Source: Candidatus Margulisiibacteriota bacterium (GTDB taxonomy: Bacteria > Margulisbacteria > Riflemargulisbacteria > GWF2-35-9). From it: a stretch of 40,638 nucleotides of DNA. The DNA is taken from assembly GCA_028715625.1 (NCBI GenBank), contig JAQURL010000019.1, forward strand, positions 1 to 40,638, read 5' to 3'. Positions 24,392 through 32,775 of the stretch are shown here, piece by piece; position 1 is the first letter of the stretch; each line of letters opens with the position of its first letter. A model generated the notes under the pieces. That model was not told where the DNA came from. It did no database searches and worked only from the letters and a program-made list of their open reading frames with translations. Both the position numbers and the translations under genes were made by a program.

Positions 24392-24979
24392 ATGACACAC
24401 AAATTCAAGAGTGAAAATATAAGTAGGTTAGACAACCCCGAACGACGGGTAATATTGCCTCCAAAAAAGTTATTACAGGAATTGGGGCTAAAATCCAATG
24501 ATCGAATGCTTGATGTTGGCGCGGGAATCGGCTATTTTTCTTTTCCGGCTGCGGAAATTGTTGGGGAATCAGGCAAGGTAACCGCTGTCGATACTTCCCC
24601 AGAAATGATAAAGGAGTTACAAGCACGAATCAGTAATGCTTCAACAAATAACATTGAAACTATTATTTCAAAAGAATATAGTTTTGGAGTTAGCGAGAAT
24701 TATTTTGATTTTGTATTAATAAGTCTGGTTTTACATGAAATAGAAGGTAAACTACGATTTATAAAGGCGGCTCATGCCGCTTTAAAAAAAAGCGGAACCC
24801 TAGCTATTATTGAGTGGATTAGACAACCTACAGTAGAAGATCGTAATAGGCACGACCGTATTTCAAAAACAGATGCGATGCTTATTATTCCTCAAGCTGG
24901 CTTCACCAAAATAACCGATTATGACTATAATAATTTTTTTTATTATATAACCGCAAAAAAAATGACAAGATATCTTTAG
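24392..24979 (+). CDS. SAM-dependent methyltransferase
   Basis: This 195-residue class I methyltransferase has MLDVGAGIGYFSFPAAE (motif I), VTAVDTSPEM and FDFVLISLVLHEIE. It begins RLDNPERRVILPPKKLL, a start common in a methyltransferase subfamily of anaerobes. It is the last gene of the ORP-like cluster. Substrate unknown. Confidence 0.85.
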   Translation: MTHKFKSENISRLDNPERRVILPPKKLLQELGLKSNDRMLDVGAGIGYFSFPAAEIVGESGKVTAVDTSPEMIKELQARISNASTNNIETIISKEYSFGVSENYFDFVLISLVLHEIEGKLRFIKAAHAALKKSGTLAIIEWIRQPTVEDRNRHDRISKTDAMLIIPQAGFTKITDYDYNNFFYYITAKKMTRYL

Positions 24980-24993
24980 GTGAGGGTTGGTTG

Positions 24994-25740
24994 ATGTCTT
25001 CTATTTTTAGACAAAGTAATGCACTAAAATGGCTCACTATAATAATACTACTTGTACCCACGATTGCGTTTAGTCATCCCCATTTATTTGTTGATGTTGA
25101 GGCTGTTATCCATACCAAGAATGACAATATAACAGGTATACAATACGACTGGACCTTTGATGAAATGTTCAGCAGTACGATTTATATGGATTATGACACC
25201 GATCGCGACCAGCGGTTTTCTGCTGATGAAACAAAAAAACTTAAAACAGCAGCCTTTGACAATCTTAAAGAATTTAATTATTTTACTAAAATAAGCAGTT
25301 TAAAATTCAAAGAGGTTCAAAGTTTTACTGTCGGCAAGGGTGTCAGCACCTTACAGTTAAAAGATATACAGGAGTATTTTGGGCAGGATGCTGTCGGCAA
25401 ACTTAAGACTTTCCTTGTTAGCAATAGCTACATAGATAATAAATATACCCTCCAAGATTCTTTTATAAAAGATAAAAAGAAAATATTCGCCTGGATTAGA
25501 AGTAATATAAAAGGCCAACCCGAGGATATTATACAATACTTAACCTTTAATACAGGTAGTAAAATTAAATACTCTTTTTTTCTACCCTTTATGTTCCCAG
25601 CGAAAGGAGCGAGTTTAAAGATAGTTGACGCATCTAACTTCACAGCATTGGAAGTAACAAGAGTGTCTTTTATTGAAGATAATAAGTATACATATAAAAT
25701 TGCTGACAATTTAATCTCTATTATGGAGGTAAAAAAGTGA
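24994..25740 (+). CDS. DUF1007-family periplasmic protein
   Basis: This 248-residue DUF1007 protein has a signal peptide (hydrophobic 11-25, predicted cut after IAFS) that would leave HPHLFVDVEA as the mature N-terminus, a good copper/nickel-binding start. It contains YDWTFDEMFSSTI, the family core, and a Ca-like acidic stretch DYDTDRDQRFSADE. DUF1007 genes are regularly next to NicO-type nickel/cobalt transporters, as here (next gene overlaps by four bases). Probably the periplasmic metal-binding partner of that transporter. Confidence 0.85.
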   Translation: MSSIFRQSNALKWLTIIILLVPTIAFSHPHLFVDVEAVIHTKNDNITGIQYDWTFDEMFSSTIYMDYDTDRDQRFSADETKKLKTAAFDNLKEFNYFTKISSLKFKEVQSFTVGKGVSTLQLKDIQEYFGQDAVGKLKTFLVSNSYIDNKYTLQDSFIKDKKKIFAWIRSNIKGQPEDIIQYLTFNTGSKIKYSFFLPFMFPAKGASLKIVDASNFTALEVTRVSFIEDNKYTYKIADNLISIMEVKK

Positions 25741-26597
25741 AAAAATTAATTTATATGTTCATATTAATAGCTTTTAGTTCAACCATGCTAATGGCCAATC
25801 CTTTTATGACCCTGCAGCCTGTTAAGTCCAGCCATGTTCCCGCTATATCCGATAATCAGATGTTAAGTATGATCAATCTGGCACAAAAACATTTAAAAGA
25901 AGAGCTGGTTGTTTTGAGTAAAAAAATAAAAACCGTTAGCTCTCCTAAATTCTGGATTATCCTGTTAGCCGTTTCTTTTATATATGGGGTTATTCACGCA
26001 GTGGGGCCTGGACATGGGAAAATCGTGGCCGCCAGTTATTTTATTAATACCACAAGCAGGTTTTATCACCCGCTTATATATGGAATTAGCTTTGCCTTAC
26101 TTCATTCACTATCAGCTATAATTTTAACATTTGTAATATATTTTATTTTAAAACTGCCACTGATGTCTTCATTTTCATCTACCGGGGATATGGCTCTGGT
26201 TATCAGTTATGGCTTGCTTTTACTGATTGGGTTTTTGATGTTAGTTAAAGCATTTAAGAAACAAAATGATGAACAGGAATTTAATTTGACCAGATTATTA
26301 TCGGTTTCAGCGATCTCAGGAATGGTCCCCTGTCCGGGAGCCCTCGTCATACTGGCTTTTTCAATTGCCCTGGAAAGCCTGATGGTCGGCATATCTTCGG
26401 TAATATTTATGGCTTTAGGAATGGCAGTAACCTTATCATTGGTGGGAATAGTGGTATCATTTGGAAAAGATTCAGTGCTTACAAAAATGTTCCGGGAAAA
26501 ACCTGTTTATTTGAAGGCTCAAAGAGTTTTATCGGTTTTAGGGGCGTTATTAATTATAGTCATTTCAGGACTCTTTCTTCTAGCGACTATATCTTAA
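25737..26597 (+). CDS. NicO/RcnA-type nickel/cobalt transporter
   Basis: This 286-residue inner-membrane protein has about six transmembrane segments. Signature motifs are HAVGPGHGKIVAASYF and GMVPCPGALVILAF, as in the NicO/RcnA family. An N-terminal signal-like segment is followed by a short periplasmic part. Family members either export (RcnA) or import nickel and cobalt; with a DUF1007 partner the direction is uncertain. It ends six bases before the end of the convergent peptidase gene. Confidence 0.88.
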   Translation: MKKLIYMFILIAFSSTMLMANPFMTLQPVKSSHVPAISDNQMLSMINLAQKHLKEELVVLSKKIKTVSSPKFWIILLAVSFIYGVIHAVGPGHGKIVAASYFINTTSRFYHPLIYGISFALLHSLSAIILTFVIYFILKLPLMSSFSSTGDMALVISYGLLLLIGFLMLVKAFKKQNDEQEFNLTRLLSVSAISGMVPCPGALVILAFSIALESLMVGISSVIFMALGMAVTLSLVGIVVSFGKDSVLTKMFREKPVYLKAQRVLSVLGALLIIVISGLFLLATIS

Positions 26598-26603
26598 ACA
26601 TTA

Positions 26604-27518
26604 TTACCATCGGGCAGTGTGACCTCTTACATCTACATGTATAAAAGGTCCATGTGCGCCATTGCCGGGATAGATGCCGATACCTCCTGATAGCTTTGGA
26701 TATTTTGCTTCTACTTGCTCAGCAGCCTGAGCTATAATACGAGCATCTTTAATATCAACACAACCATCCTGATTCAAATCGCTCATCCAGCCTTTGTTAT
26801 TGTTATCCACATAGATATCGGCAGCGTCCCCAAACATATGCCTGCTAAGCTTGCCACGTCCACGGGGATCACCAAATGTCGCGTTTGAATGGGGACTTCG
26901 AAAGCCACACATAATCGCAAGATTCTTAATGGCATATCCTTGCCTTGTTAACTCATCAATAATGAGTTCAAGCTTGTCTACAAGGCGAGGGTCAAGCACC
27001 AGATACTTTGGCCAGACATTTGCCTGGTCTTTATCCACAAAGTCACAAAGTTTAAAATGTCTGGAGATTCTTTGGTTAATGTTTTTCATCGTTACTTCGA
27101 TAAAACCGGCGGGATTGACATAAGCAACGGGCATTGCTGAATTCTTCTCGTAGGGCCAGATCCCCATAAAACATTTACCGATACGACCATCTTTCTTGGA
27201 TGAAAAAGGTAAAATAGTTATGAGTCTCAGTCTTTCCAGAACTTTATATGCTCCATTATTTTCAAGGAGGATCTGATATATTCCCGGTTTCTTGGGGGCC
27301 TTAAATTCTGTCGCAACAGATTCCTCCTCAGTATCTGAGAGATATTTTACTTTAAGTCCCGGTACAGGGTTTTGGACAATAAGAGAATCCGGTAAAGTGA
27401 ATGTCGCTTCGAGTTTTCCGCTTGTCCCACGGAACATATCTTCAAGTAATATGGTACTGCTGCAAAAGCTAACTGTCCAAATAAAACAGATAATGATAGT
27501 AGCGGTTGTGATCCCCAA
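26604..27518 (-). CDS. M15-type zinc peptidase with EF-hand/dockerin-like loop
   Basis: The 304-residue frame has an N-terminal hydrophobic signal, a beta-rich region and a C-terminal peptidase M15/DUF882-like domain. Zinc ligands are probably H227 and D234 (RHMFGDAADIYVD) with H294 in FIHVDV; GFRSPH precedes. A calcium-loop insert DLNQDGCVDIKDA (about 247-259) resembles a dockerin or EF-hand. The family trims peptidoglycan peptides. TTG is the first standard start, but AGGAGG lies six bases before an upstream in-frame ACG (27530-27528). It is the last gene of the zinc operon, so a zinc enzyme co-regulated with zinc uptake is plausible. Confidence 0.78.
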   Translation of the reverse strand: MGITTATIIICFIWTVSFCSSTILLEDMFRGTSGKLEATFTLPDSLIVQNPVPGLKVKYLSDTEEESVATEFKAPKKPGIYQILLENNGAYKVLERLRLITILPFSSKKDGRIGKCFMGIWPYEKNSAMPVAYVNPAGFIEVTMKNINQRISRHFKLCDFVDKDQANVWPKYLVLDPRLVDKLELIIDELTRQGYAIKNLAIMCGFRSPHSNATFGDPRGRGKLSRHMFGDAADIYVDNNNKGWMSDLNQDGCVDIKDARIIAQAAEQVEAKYPKLSGGIGIYPGNGAHGPFIHVDVRGHTARW

Positions 27519-27561
27519 ATGTCTACCCGTAAAGAACCTCCTTTATTTATACAATATTTCT

Positions 27562-28362
27562 TTACTTCCGTAATGAAATTAAAAGTGAAAGGCAATAAAA
27601 ACCACCGCAAAATAATACCACCGTAGCTCCTGACGCGGAACCCAAATAATATGAAGTAATAAGGCCTGATATTCCTGACAGAAGGCTAATGGCAGTGGCA
27701 ATAAAAACATAGTTTTTTATATTCTTTGCAAAATTGCGCGCAGCCGCAGCCGGCAGGATAAGCAGCGAGTTTATTATAAGAATTCCAAACAGACGAATAG
27801 AAAGCGTGACCACAACAGCCAGGAGCACCGCGAAACTTGTTTCGATCCAGAATACTTTAAGTCCGCGACTTCGGGCAATAACCGGGCTGAATGATAAAAG
27901 GAAGAGTTTGTTGCCCCAAAAGAGCCAGTATACCAATACTGCTATCTCAACAACCGCAAATTCAAAAAGTTGATGAGGTGTTACAGAAAGAATATCGCCG
28001 ATAAGGTAGACAGTATATTTGCTAAATCCCGCGCCAAGACTGAGTATAACAACACCTGTCGCCACAATAACAGCGAAGATAACCCCCAGTACGGTATCTG
28101 AAGATGTTTTTGTTTTTGTTTTTAATATATTAATGAGAATCGCGAGGATCACAGCCAGGACCAGCATACTGAGTGTGGGATTTGCTAACCCTAAAATAAC
28201 CCCGATGGCTATTCCGGTTAACGCGGAATGTCCAATTACATCTGAAAAAAAGGAAAGCCGATTGCTAACCACCAACGTGCCCATAAGCGCAAACATCGGC
28301 GTGACCAAAATTATAGCGATAAGGGCATGTTTCATGAACTCATAATTCAGCCAATCAAACAT
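27562..28362 (-). CDS. znuB: Zinc ABC transporter permease, ZnuB-like
   Basis: This 266-residue ABC-3-family permease has about eight transmembrane helices and the family segments SFFSDVIGHSALTGIAIG and LFGILIINSLLILPAAAARN. The ATG at 28362 (MFDWLNYEFM) is preferred because it overlaps the ZnuC stop and follows GAGGGGG; upstream extension runs through znuC. It forms the membrane channel with ZnuC and ZnuA. Manganese or iron cannot be ruled out as substrate, but the adjacent Fur-family gene favours zinc. Confidence 0.88.
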   Translation of the reverse strand: MFDWLNYEFMKHALIAIILVTPMFALMGTLVVSNRLSFFSDVIGHSALTGIAIGVILGLANPTLSMLVLAVILAILINILKTKTKTSSDTVLGVIFAVIVATGVVILSLGAGFSKYTVYLIGDILSVTPHQLFEFAVVEIAVLVYWLFWGNKLFLLSFSPVIARSRGLKVFWIETSFAVLLAVVVTLSIRLFGILIINSLLILPAAAARNFAKNIKNYVFIATAISLLSGISGLITSYYLGSASGATVVLFCGGFYCLSLLISLRK

Positions 28363-29131
28363 GGAGATCCCCCTCGGTATAAAGATGATGAGGATTACCC
28401 CATTGAACCATGTCAAAGGTCTTGATAAGCTCAGCATTAGCAAGAACATCGGCGGGTTTGCCTTGCGCTAAAATGTGGTGATTCAAAAAAACCATCGTAT
28501 CGGCAAAAGCTGACACACCCTTAATATCGTGCGAAACAAGAATAATGGCCATATCCATTTTATGTCTTAACTCATCAACCAGTTCGTAAAATAAACCCAG
28601 TCCATTAAGGTCAATTCCGGAAACAGGCTCATCTAAAAGAAGCAGTTCAGGTTCGGGGGTTATAGCCATGGCAAGCAATACACGTTGAAGCTCGCCTCCT
28701 GAAAGAGTACTGATACATTTATCAATAAGTTTCTCAGCTTTTACACGAGAGAGTACATAGACAGCACGTTCTCTGATTTTTCCGGAAGTATGCAGCCAAA
28801 CCGGGGCGCGTGTCAGAAGAACGCTCAAAACATCTAAAACACTAATCGGTGAGCCCGGGTCCAGATTTATTTTTTGGGGAACATAACCGAACTTCGGAGT
28901 TTTCAGATTACCTGTTCCTTTAAAATCAAACTCCAGTTTGCCTTGATATTTAATTTCTCCCAAAAGTGCTCTGAGCAGTGTAGTTTTACCGGCACCGTTA
29001 GGACCTACAATAGCCATAAGCTGTCCGCAGTGAATATGCAGATTAATGTCGTTCAAAACAGATTTACCCTCTAAGGATACGGACAGGTTTTTTATTTTGG
29101 TACAACAATGTTTACAAACTATATTTTCCAT
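28355..29131 (-). CDS. znuC: Zinc ABC transporter ATPase, ZnuC-like
   Basis: This 258-residue ABC ATPase has Walker A GPNGAGKTT, Q-loop YVPQKI, signature LSGGELQRV and Walker B LLLLDEP with the H-loop LVSHD. It starts with the unusual MENIVCKHCCTKIKNL, in which CKHCC could bind zinc. It follows znuA by one base and overlaps znuB by eight. It drives metal import from ZnuA. Confidence 0.9.
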   Translation of the reverse strand: MENIVCKHCCTKIKNLSVSLEGKSVLNDINLHIHCGQLMAIVGPNGAGKTTLLRALLGEIKYQGKLEFDFKGTGNLKTPKFGYVPQKINLDPGSPISVLDVLSVLLTRAPVWLHTSGKIRERAVYVLSRVKAEKLIDKCISTLSGGELQRVLLAMAITPEPELLLLDEPVSGIDLNGLGLFYELVDELRHKMDMAIILVSHDIKGVSAFADTMVFLNHHILAQGKPADVLANAELIKTFDMVQWGNPHHLYTEGDLHV

Positions 29132-29132
29132 A

Positions 29133-29981
29133 TTATTTCAAAGCCTTTTTCAGAGTTAGAAGATTAGCCCGCATTATGTTCAGGTAAGCATCTTTATCAT
29201 AAGCGCCGGTTACAGCCGGATCCAGTACATAGACCGGGATATGAGTTTCAGCGGCAATTGTATTGGCGGCTGTGCCTGAATACTGCGGCTCGGTAAAAAT
29301 AGCCCTGGCCTTGTGATTACGAATGATCTTGATAGTATCCACAAGTTCCCTGGCCGAAGGTTCACTTCCAGGTTCACGCTCTATAACAGTGGCAATTTTT
29401 AGCCCAAACTCCTGAGCGAAATACGGGAACGCTTCGTGAAACGTAATGATGGCTGTACCATGAAAAGGAGCTAACTCCTGTTGCATTTTTGTTTCCAGTT
29501 TTTGAAGTTTGGCAACATATCGATCAGCGTTTTTGTGGTAGAGAGCAGCATGCACAGGGTCATATTTTGCGAGTCCATCCGCGAGGTTCTGCACCTGGGT
29601 TTGCGCTAACGCGACATTTACCCATACATGAGCATTGTCTTGAAAAGGTTTAATCCCTTTGGTTGTAATAACCACCGCAAGTCTGGAATTTGTTTTTACG
29701 GCCTGGTCCAGAAAACTTTCCATTCCCAGCCCATTGGCAATAAAAATATCAGCATGGGCAATACGTTTCATATCATCCGGAGTCGCTGAGTAGTCGTGCA
29801 AACATCCGGTCATGGGCCTGGTAAGGTTTTCAAGAATAACACCAGGCACTCCATCGGTCACATTCATTGCCATAATATAGACAGGATAAAACGAGGTTAA
29901 TATCCGCACGGGTTTAACCTCACCCTGGGCAACGCTCATGAATAAACCGATACCGAGCAGAATCAAAATAATCTTTTTCAA
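29133..29981 (-). CDS. znuA: Periplasmic metal-binding protein, ZnuA-like
   Basis: This 282-residue cluster A-I substrate-binding protein has a signal peptide (about 1-20). Metal ligands are expected in CLHDYSATPDD, NAHVWVN, TFHEAFPYF and near the end in EPQYSG. It lacks the long His-rich loop of many ZnuA proteins. It overlaps the Fur-family gene by four bases (ATGA), so the whole set is one operon. Zinc is the likely ligand; manganese is the alternative. Confidence 0.88.
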   Translation of the reverse strand: MKKIILILLGIGLFMSVAQGEVKPVRILTSFYPVYIMAMNVTDGVPGVILENLTRPMTGCLHDYSATPDDMKRIAHADIFIANGLGMESFLDQAVKTNSRLAVVITTKGIKPFQDNAHVWVNVALAQTQVQNLADGLAKYDPVHAALYHKNADRYVAKLQKLETKMQQELAPFHGTAIITFHEAFPYFAQEFGLKIATVIEREPGSEPSARELVDTIKIIRNHKARAIFTEPQYSGTAANTIAAETHIPVYVLDPAVTGAYDKDAYLNIMRANLLTLKKALK

Positions 29982-30385
29982 ACTGCTTTCCTCCCCTGTT
30001 TATTACATTCCCGGCAATAACCGTTTACCTGAAAAATATGCGACTCAATTTTCACCTGATAGTTAAAAGCAGCTTCTATTGTCCGTACAGGACATGTGGG
30101 TAGCTCAAAAACTTTTTTACAACTGTTACAAACAAAATGATGGTGATGGTCTCTGTCGTGGCATCGGTAATAGTGAAGTTGACGATTTTCAGTTAAGATG
30201 ACCTGAGCTTTCCCCATGCCGGCAAGGCTCTCAAGATTCCGATAAACTGTGGGCAGTCCGATTTTTATAAACTTTTCTTTCAGCTTCATCCATATTTGCT
30301 CGGGTGAAAGATAAGTCTCAGAGTTTTCTAACAGGTCAAGAATAGCCCGACGTTTGGGTGTGGATTTATAAAGTCTGGCAAGCAT
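29978..30385 (-). CDS. zur: Fur-family regulator, probably Zur
   Basis: This 135-residue Fur-family protein has a winged HTH (STPKRRAIL to GLPTVYRNLESL), the regulatory metal site HDRDHHHHFVCNSC, and the structural zinc pair CRECN at the end. Being first in an operon with a zinc-type ABC transporter points to Zur. It would repress the operon when zinc is plentiful. No classical Zur box was seen upstream. The 207-base gap to nikR holds a short palindrome AGAAAT-G-ATTTCT at 30516-30528. Confidence 0.82.
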   Translation of the reverse strand: MLARLYKSTPKRRAILDLLENSETYLSPEQIWMKLKEKFIKIGLPTVYRNLESLAGMGKAQVILTENRQLHYYRCHDRDHHHHFVCNSCKKVFELPTCPVRTIEAAFNYQVKIESHIFQVNGYCRECNKQGRKAV

Positions 30386-30592
30386 AGGTCTGACTGTGTT
30401 TTCTATTAAAATGTGATCTTTGGTAATACAGGATCATGACTGATCCGGCCAGGACATTGAGCGCAAAAACCTGTAATTCAAGAGCAAGAGAAACAATCAT
30501 GGATCCAATTTAAACAGAAATGATTTCTATTTGCAAGCTTTTTATAGGCTTAACGAATAACAGGCCGGGAATGAAAGGATTGTTCGGAAAGC

Positions 30593-30994
30593 TTAATAAA
30601 TCAGGGTTAACTTGCCGGTCTTAACACCTTTTATGATGGACAGGGCATTGGATAACTGTTCGAGTTCTTTGATCGATCCCTTTACCACAATTACTTCCAT
30701 ACAGTTGTGATGATCTAAATGAACATGCATGGAAGAAATAATAGAACCCTGAAAATTGTGTTGAATATCGGTCAATTTGCTCGACAATTCCGGCACATGA
30801 TGGTCATAAACCAGGCTGATTGAACCCCTGGCCTGAGATTGCAAGTCCCGGTGTTCTTCGGAAATAATTTTTTCTCGTATTAAATCTCTTATTGCTTCCG
30901 AACGATTACTGTATCCCTTGTTATGAATATAACCGTCAAACTGCTGCTGCAGCTCTTTATCTATTGAAATGCCATAACGAATAACCTTATCCAT
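30593..30994 (-). CDS. nikR: Nickel-responsive regulator NikR
   Basis: This 133-residue protein has a ribbon-helix-helix start (IRYGISIDKELQQQFDGYI, RSEAIRDLIR) and a C-terminal ACT domain. The nickel ligands are in QHNFQGSIISSMHVHLDHHNC, matching H76, H87, H89 and C95 of E. coli NikR. It is transcribed divergently from the cbiM operon across a 136-base gap containing an inverted repeat, and most likely represses nickel uptake. Confidence 0.93.
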   Translation of the reverse strand: MDKVIRYGISIDKELQQQFDGYIHNKGYSNRSEAIRDLIREKIISEEHRDLQSQARGSISLVYDHHVPELSSKLTDIQHNFQGSIISSMHVHLDHHNCMEVIVVKGSIKELEQLSNALSIIKGVKTGKLTLIY

Positions 30995-31063
30995 CAGCTA
31001 TATACTAGCACTGATTATCCGATAAAAAAACTTTTAAAATATCAGTATTACTATTTTATAAAT

Positions 31064-31086
31064 CGTGTTATCATTTATTTAACACG
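31064..31086. promoter_or_regulatory. GTGTTA/TAACAC inverted repeat (candidate NikR operator)
   Basis: CGTGTTA (31064-31070), nine bases, then TAACACG (31080-31086). A third overlapping half-site makes AACACGTGTT at 31081-31090. It lies in the nikR-cbiM intergenic region 45 bases before the cbiM ATG. The half-site matches the GTGTTAC type described for NikR of delta-proteobacteria, but the spacer is shorter than usual. Confidence 0.55.
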
Positions 31087-31130
31087 TGTTGTTCAAGTTT
31101 AAACTACTACATCAATAAAGGAGGAAAGCT

Positions 31131-31808
31131 ATGCATATACCTGATGGCTATCTGAGCCCATCAACCTGCGCGGCATTTTATGGCGCCATGGTCCCGGTAT
31201 GGATGACCGCGTCCTACAAGGTGAAACAAAGCTTGAAAGCGAGACAAGTGCCCTATTTGGCAATCGGGGCCGCGTTCAGCTTTGTAATTATGATGTTCAA
31301 TATACCGATACCGGGAGGATCAACCGGTCATGCGGTTGGCGGAAGTTTGGTGGCAATTTTGTTAGGGCCCTGGGCTGCGTGTATCGCGATTACTGTCGCG
31401 CTGGTCATTCAGGCCCTTTTGTTCGGGGACGGAGGAATAACCGCTATTGGCGCGAATTGTTTCAATATGGCGTTCGTACTTCCGTTCGCAGGCTATTTTG
31501 TTTACAAGCTGCTGAGCGGGAAGTCTACGCCCGGCTCAAAACGACGAGTGTTTTCTGCCGGTATCGGCGCTTATGCGGGTATTTGTCTGGCAGCGGCTAT
31601 AGCGGGCCTTGAGTTCGGCATACAACCGCTGCTGTTTCATACAGCTTCCGGTCAAGCGTTATATAGTCCTTATGGAATAAAGGTTGCTGTGACTGCGATG
31701 GCAGGCGAACACCTGATTTTATTCGGCTGGGTAGAGGCAATCGTAACCGCGCTGGTAATTAACTATCTTCAAAAACATGACGATGTATTCACAGGAGAAC
31801 CATCATGA
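31131..31808 (+). CDS. cbiM: Nickel/cobalt ECF transporter S component CbiM
   Basis: This 225-residue membrane protein starts with MHIPDGYLSP, the N-terminal metal-coordinating sequence required in CbiM/NikM. It has about six to seven transmembrane helices and the motif IPIPGGSTGHAVGG. AGGAGG precedes the ATG. With a NikR gene next door, nickel is the likely substrate. The stop overlaps the next gene by four bases. Confidence 0.93.
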   Translation: MHIPDGYLSPSTCAAFYGAMVPVWMTASYKVKQSLKARQVPYLAIGAAFSFVIMMFNIPIPGGSTGHAVGGSLVAILLGPWAACIAITVALVIQALLFGDGGITAIGANCFNMAFVLPFAGYFVYKLLSGKSTPGSKRRVFSAGIGAYAGICLAAAIAGLEFGIQPLLFHTASGQALYSPYGIKVAVTAMAGEHLILFGWVEAIVTALVINYLQKHDDVFTGEPS

Positions 31809-32152
31809 ACCAAATTAAAAAACTATGGATCGGTCTGGGAATATTTGCTGCATTGTGTCCCTTAGGATTAATTTTACCTGCTCATTTTAAAGCCGGTGAC
31901 GCCTGGGGTGAATGGGGTCCTGAAACCATACAAAAGCTTGCAGGATATGTACCTTCCGGGTTTGCGAAACTCTCGGAACTATGGAAGGCCCCGCTTCCGG
32001 ATTACAGCTTTATCGGATGGGAAGAGAAGCCTCTTCAACTGCTTGGCTTTTCATATATTGTGTCGGCAGTTGTTGGCATAGCGGCGGTAGCGGTAATAAC
32101 TTACGCAATAGGCAAATTTCTCAAAAGAAAAGAAAACCAAGGAGAATTATGA
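31805..32152 (+). CDS. PDGLE-domain CbiN/NikN-like subunit
   Basis: This 115-residue protein has two transmembrane segments (about 7-24 and 80-103). The loop between them contains AWGEWGPETI and APLPDYSFIGW, typical of PDGLE-domain proteins that serve as the small CbiN-like subunit. It stabilises metal loading by CbiM. It overlaps cbiM and the next gene by four bases each. Confidence 0.88.
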   Translation: MNQIKKLWIGLGIFAALCPLGLILPAHFKAGDAWGEWGPETIQKLAGYVPSGFAKLSELWKAPLPDYSFIGWEEKPLQLLGFSYIVSAVVGIAAVAVITYAIGKFLKRKENQGEL

Positions 32153-32775
32153 TGACAAAAAAACTGCTAATTTTATTACTTACTTTAGGCGTTGTCTTCG
32201 CAGCAAGACCGCTAACAACAGATGACCCGGGCACTCAGCCCGGAGATACTTATGGCTTTGAGTATAATTACAATAATATAGATACGCATACCTTTACTTT
32301 TAAAAGAGGAATGAGCGACATCTGGGAAATTGACCTTAATATATCCCATAAAACCGATGGCAGTAAATTCCCCTGCGACATGTCTGTGCTGAATAAATAT
32401 CGTTTTGCCGATAAGGTCGGCGGAATGGTAGATATGGGATTGGCGTTGAATCTTGGCAAAGACAAAGACGGGGACTCCAGCGCGCAACTTATATGGTTGA
32501 ACACGGCCTCCCTGGATAATCTGCAGTTCAACTTGAACTGGGGTTATGAAGCCGGCAATCAAAGCTGGTCCAGCGGACTGGCTATTGATGCTCATATTAT
32601 TCCAGGTCTGTTCGATATTGTGGCTGAATACCGTTCCGACGAAGGAGCAAAAAGTTATCTTGCCGGATCCCGTTATTTTCTGGGCAATATTTTATGGGAC
32701 CTGTCTTTTACCTTTGATCCGGATAGTGATCCGACTTACAAAAGCACAGCATTCGGTTTAACATACAACTTCTAA
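32149..32775 (+). CDS. Beta-barrel-like outer-membrane protein in nickel operon
   Basis: This 208-residue protein has a signal peptide (KKLLILLLTLGVVFA) and then alternating polar and hydrophobic strands, ending in LTYNF with a terminal Phe. This is the usual signature of outer-membrane barrels. The mature N-terminus begins ARPLTTDDPG, as in barrel proteins of the phenol-degradation/transporter type. It is locked into the nickel operon by overlaps with both neighbours (ATGA before, TAATG after). A role as outer-membrane nickel channel or sensor is inferred from position. Confidence 0.75.
   Translation: MMTKKLLILLLTLGVVFAARPLTTDDPGTQPGDTYGFEYNYNNIDTHTFTFKRGMSDIWEIDLNISHKTDGSKFPCDMSVLNKYRFADKVGGMVDMGLALNLGKDKDGDSSAQLIWLNTASLDNLQFNLNWGYEAGNQSWSSGLAIDAHIIPGLFDIVAEYRSDEGAKSYLAGSRYFLGNILWDLSFTFDPDSDPTYKSTAFGLTYNF

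Noticed and set aside
30386-30592. Zur box upstream of the zinc operon
   Set aside because: The short palindrome at 30516-30528 and a TGATC/GATCA pair near 30413-30435 do not match known Zur or Fur consensus sites.
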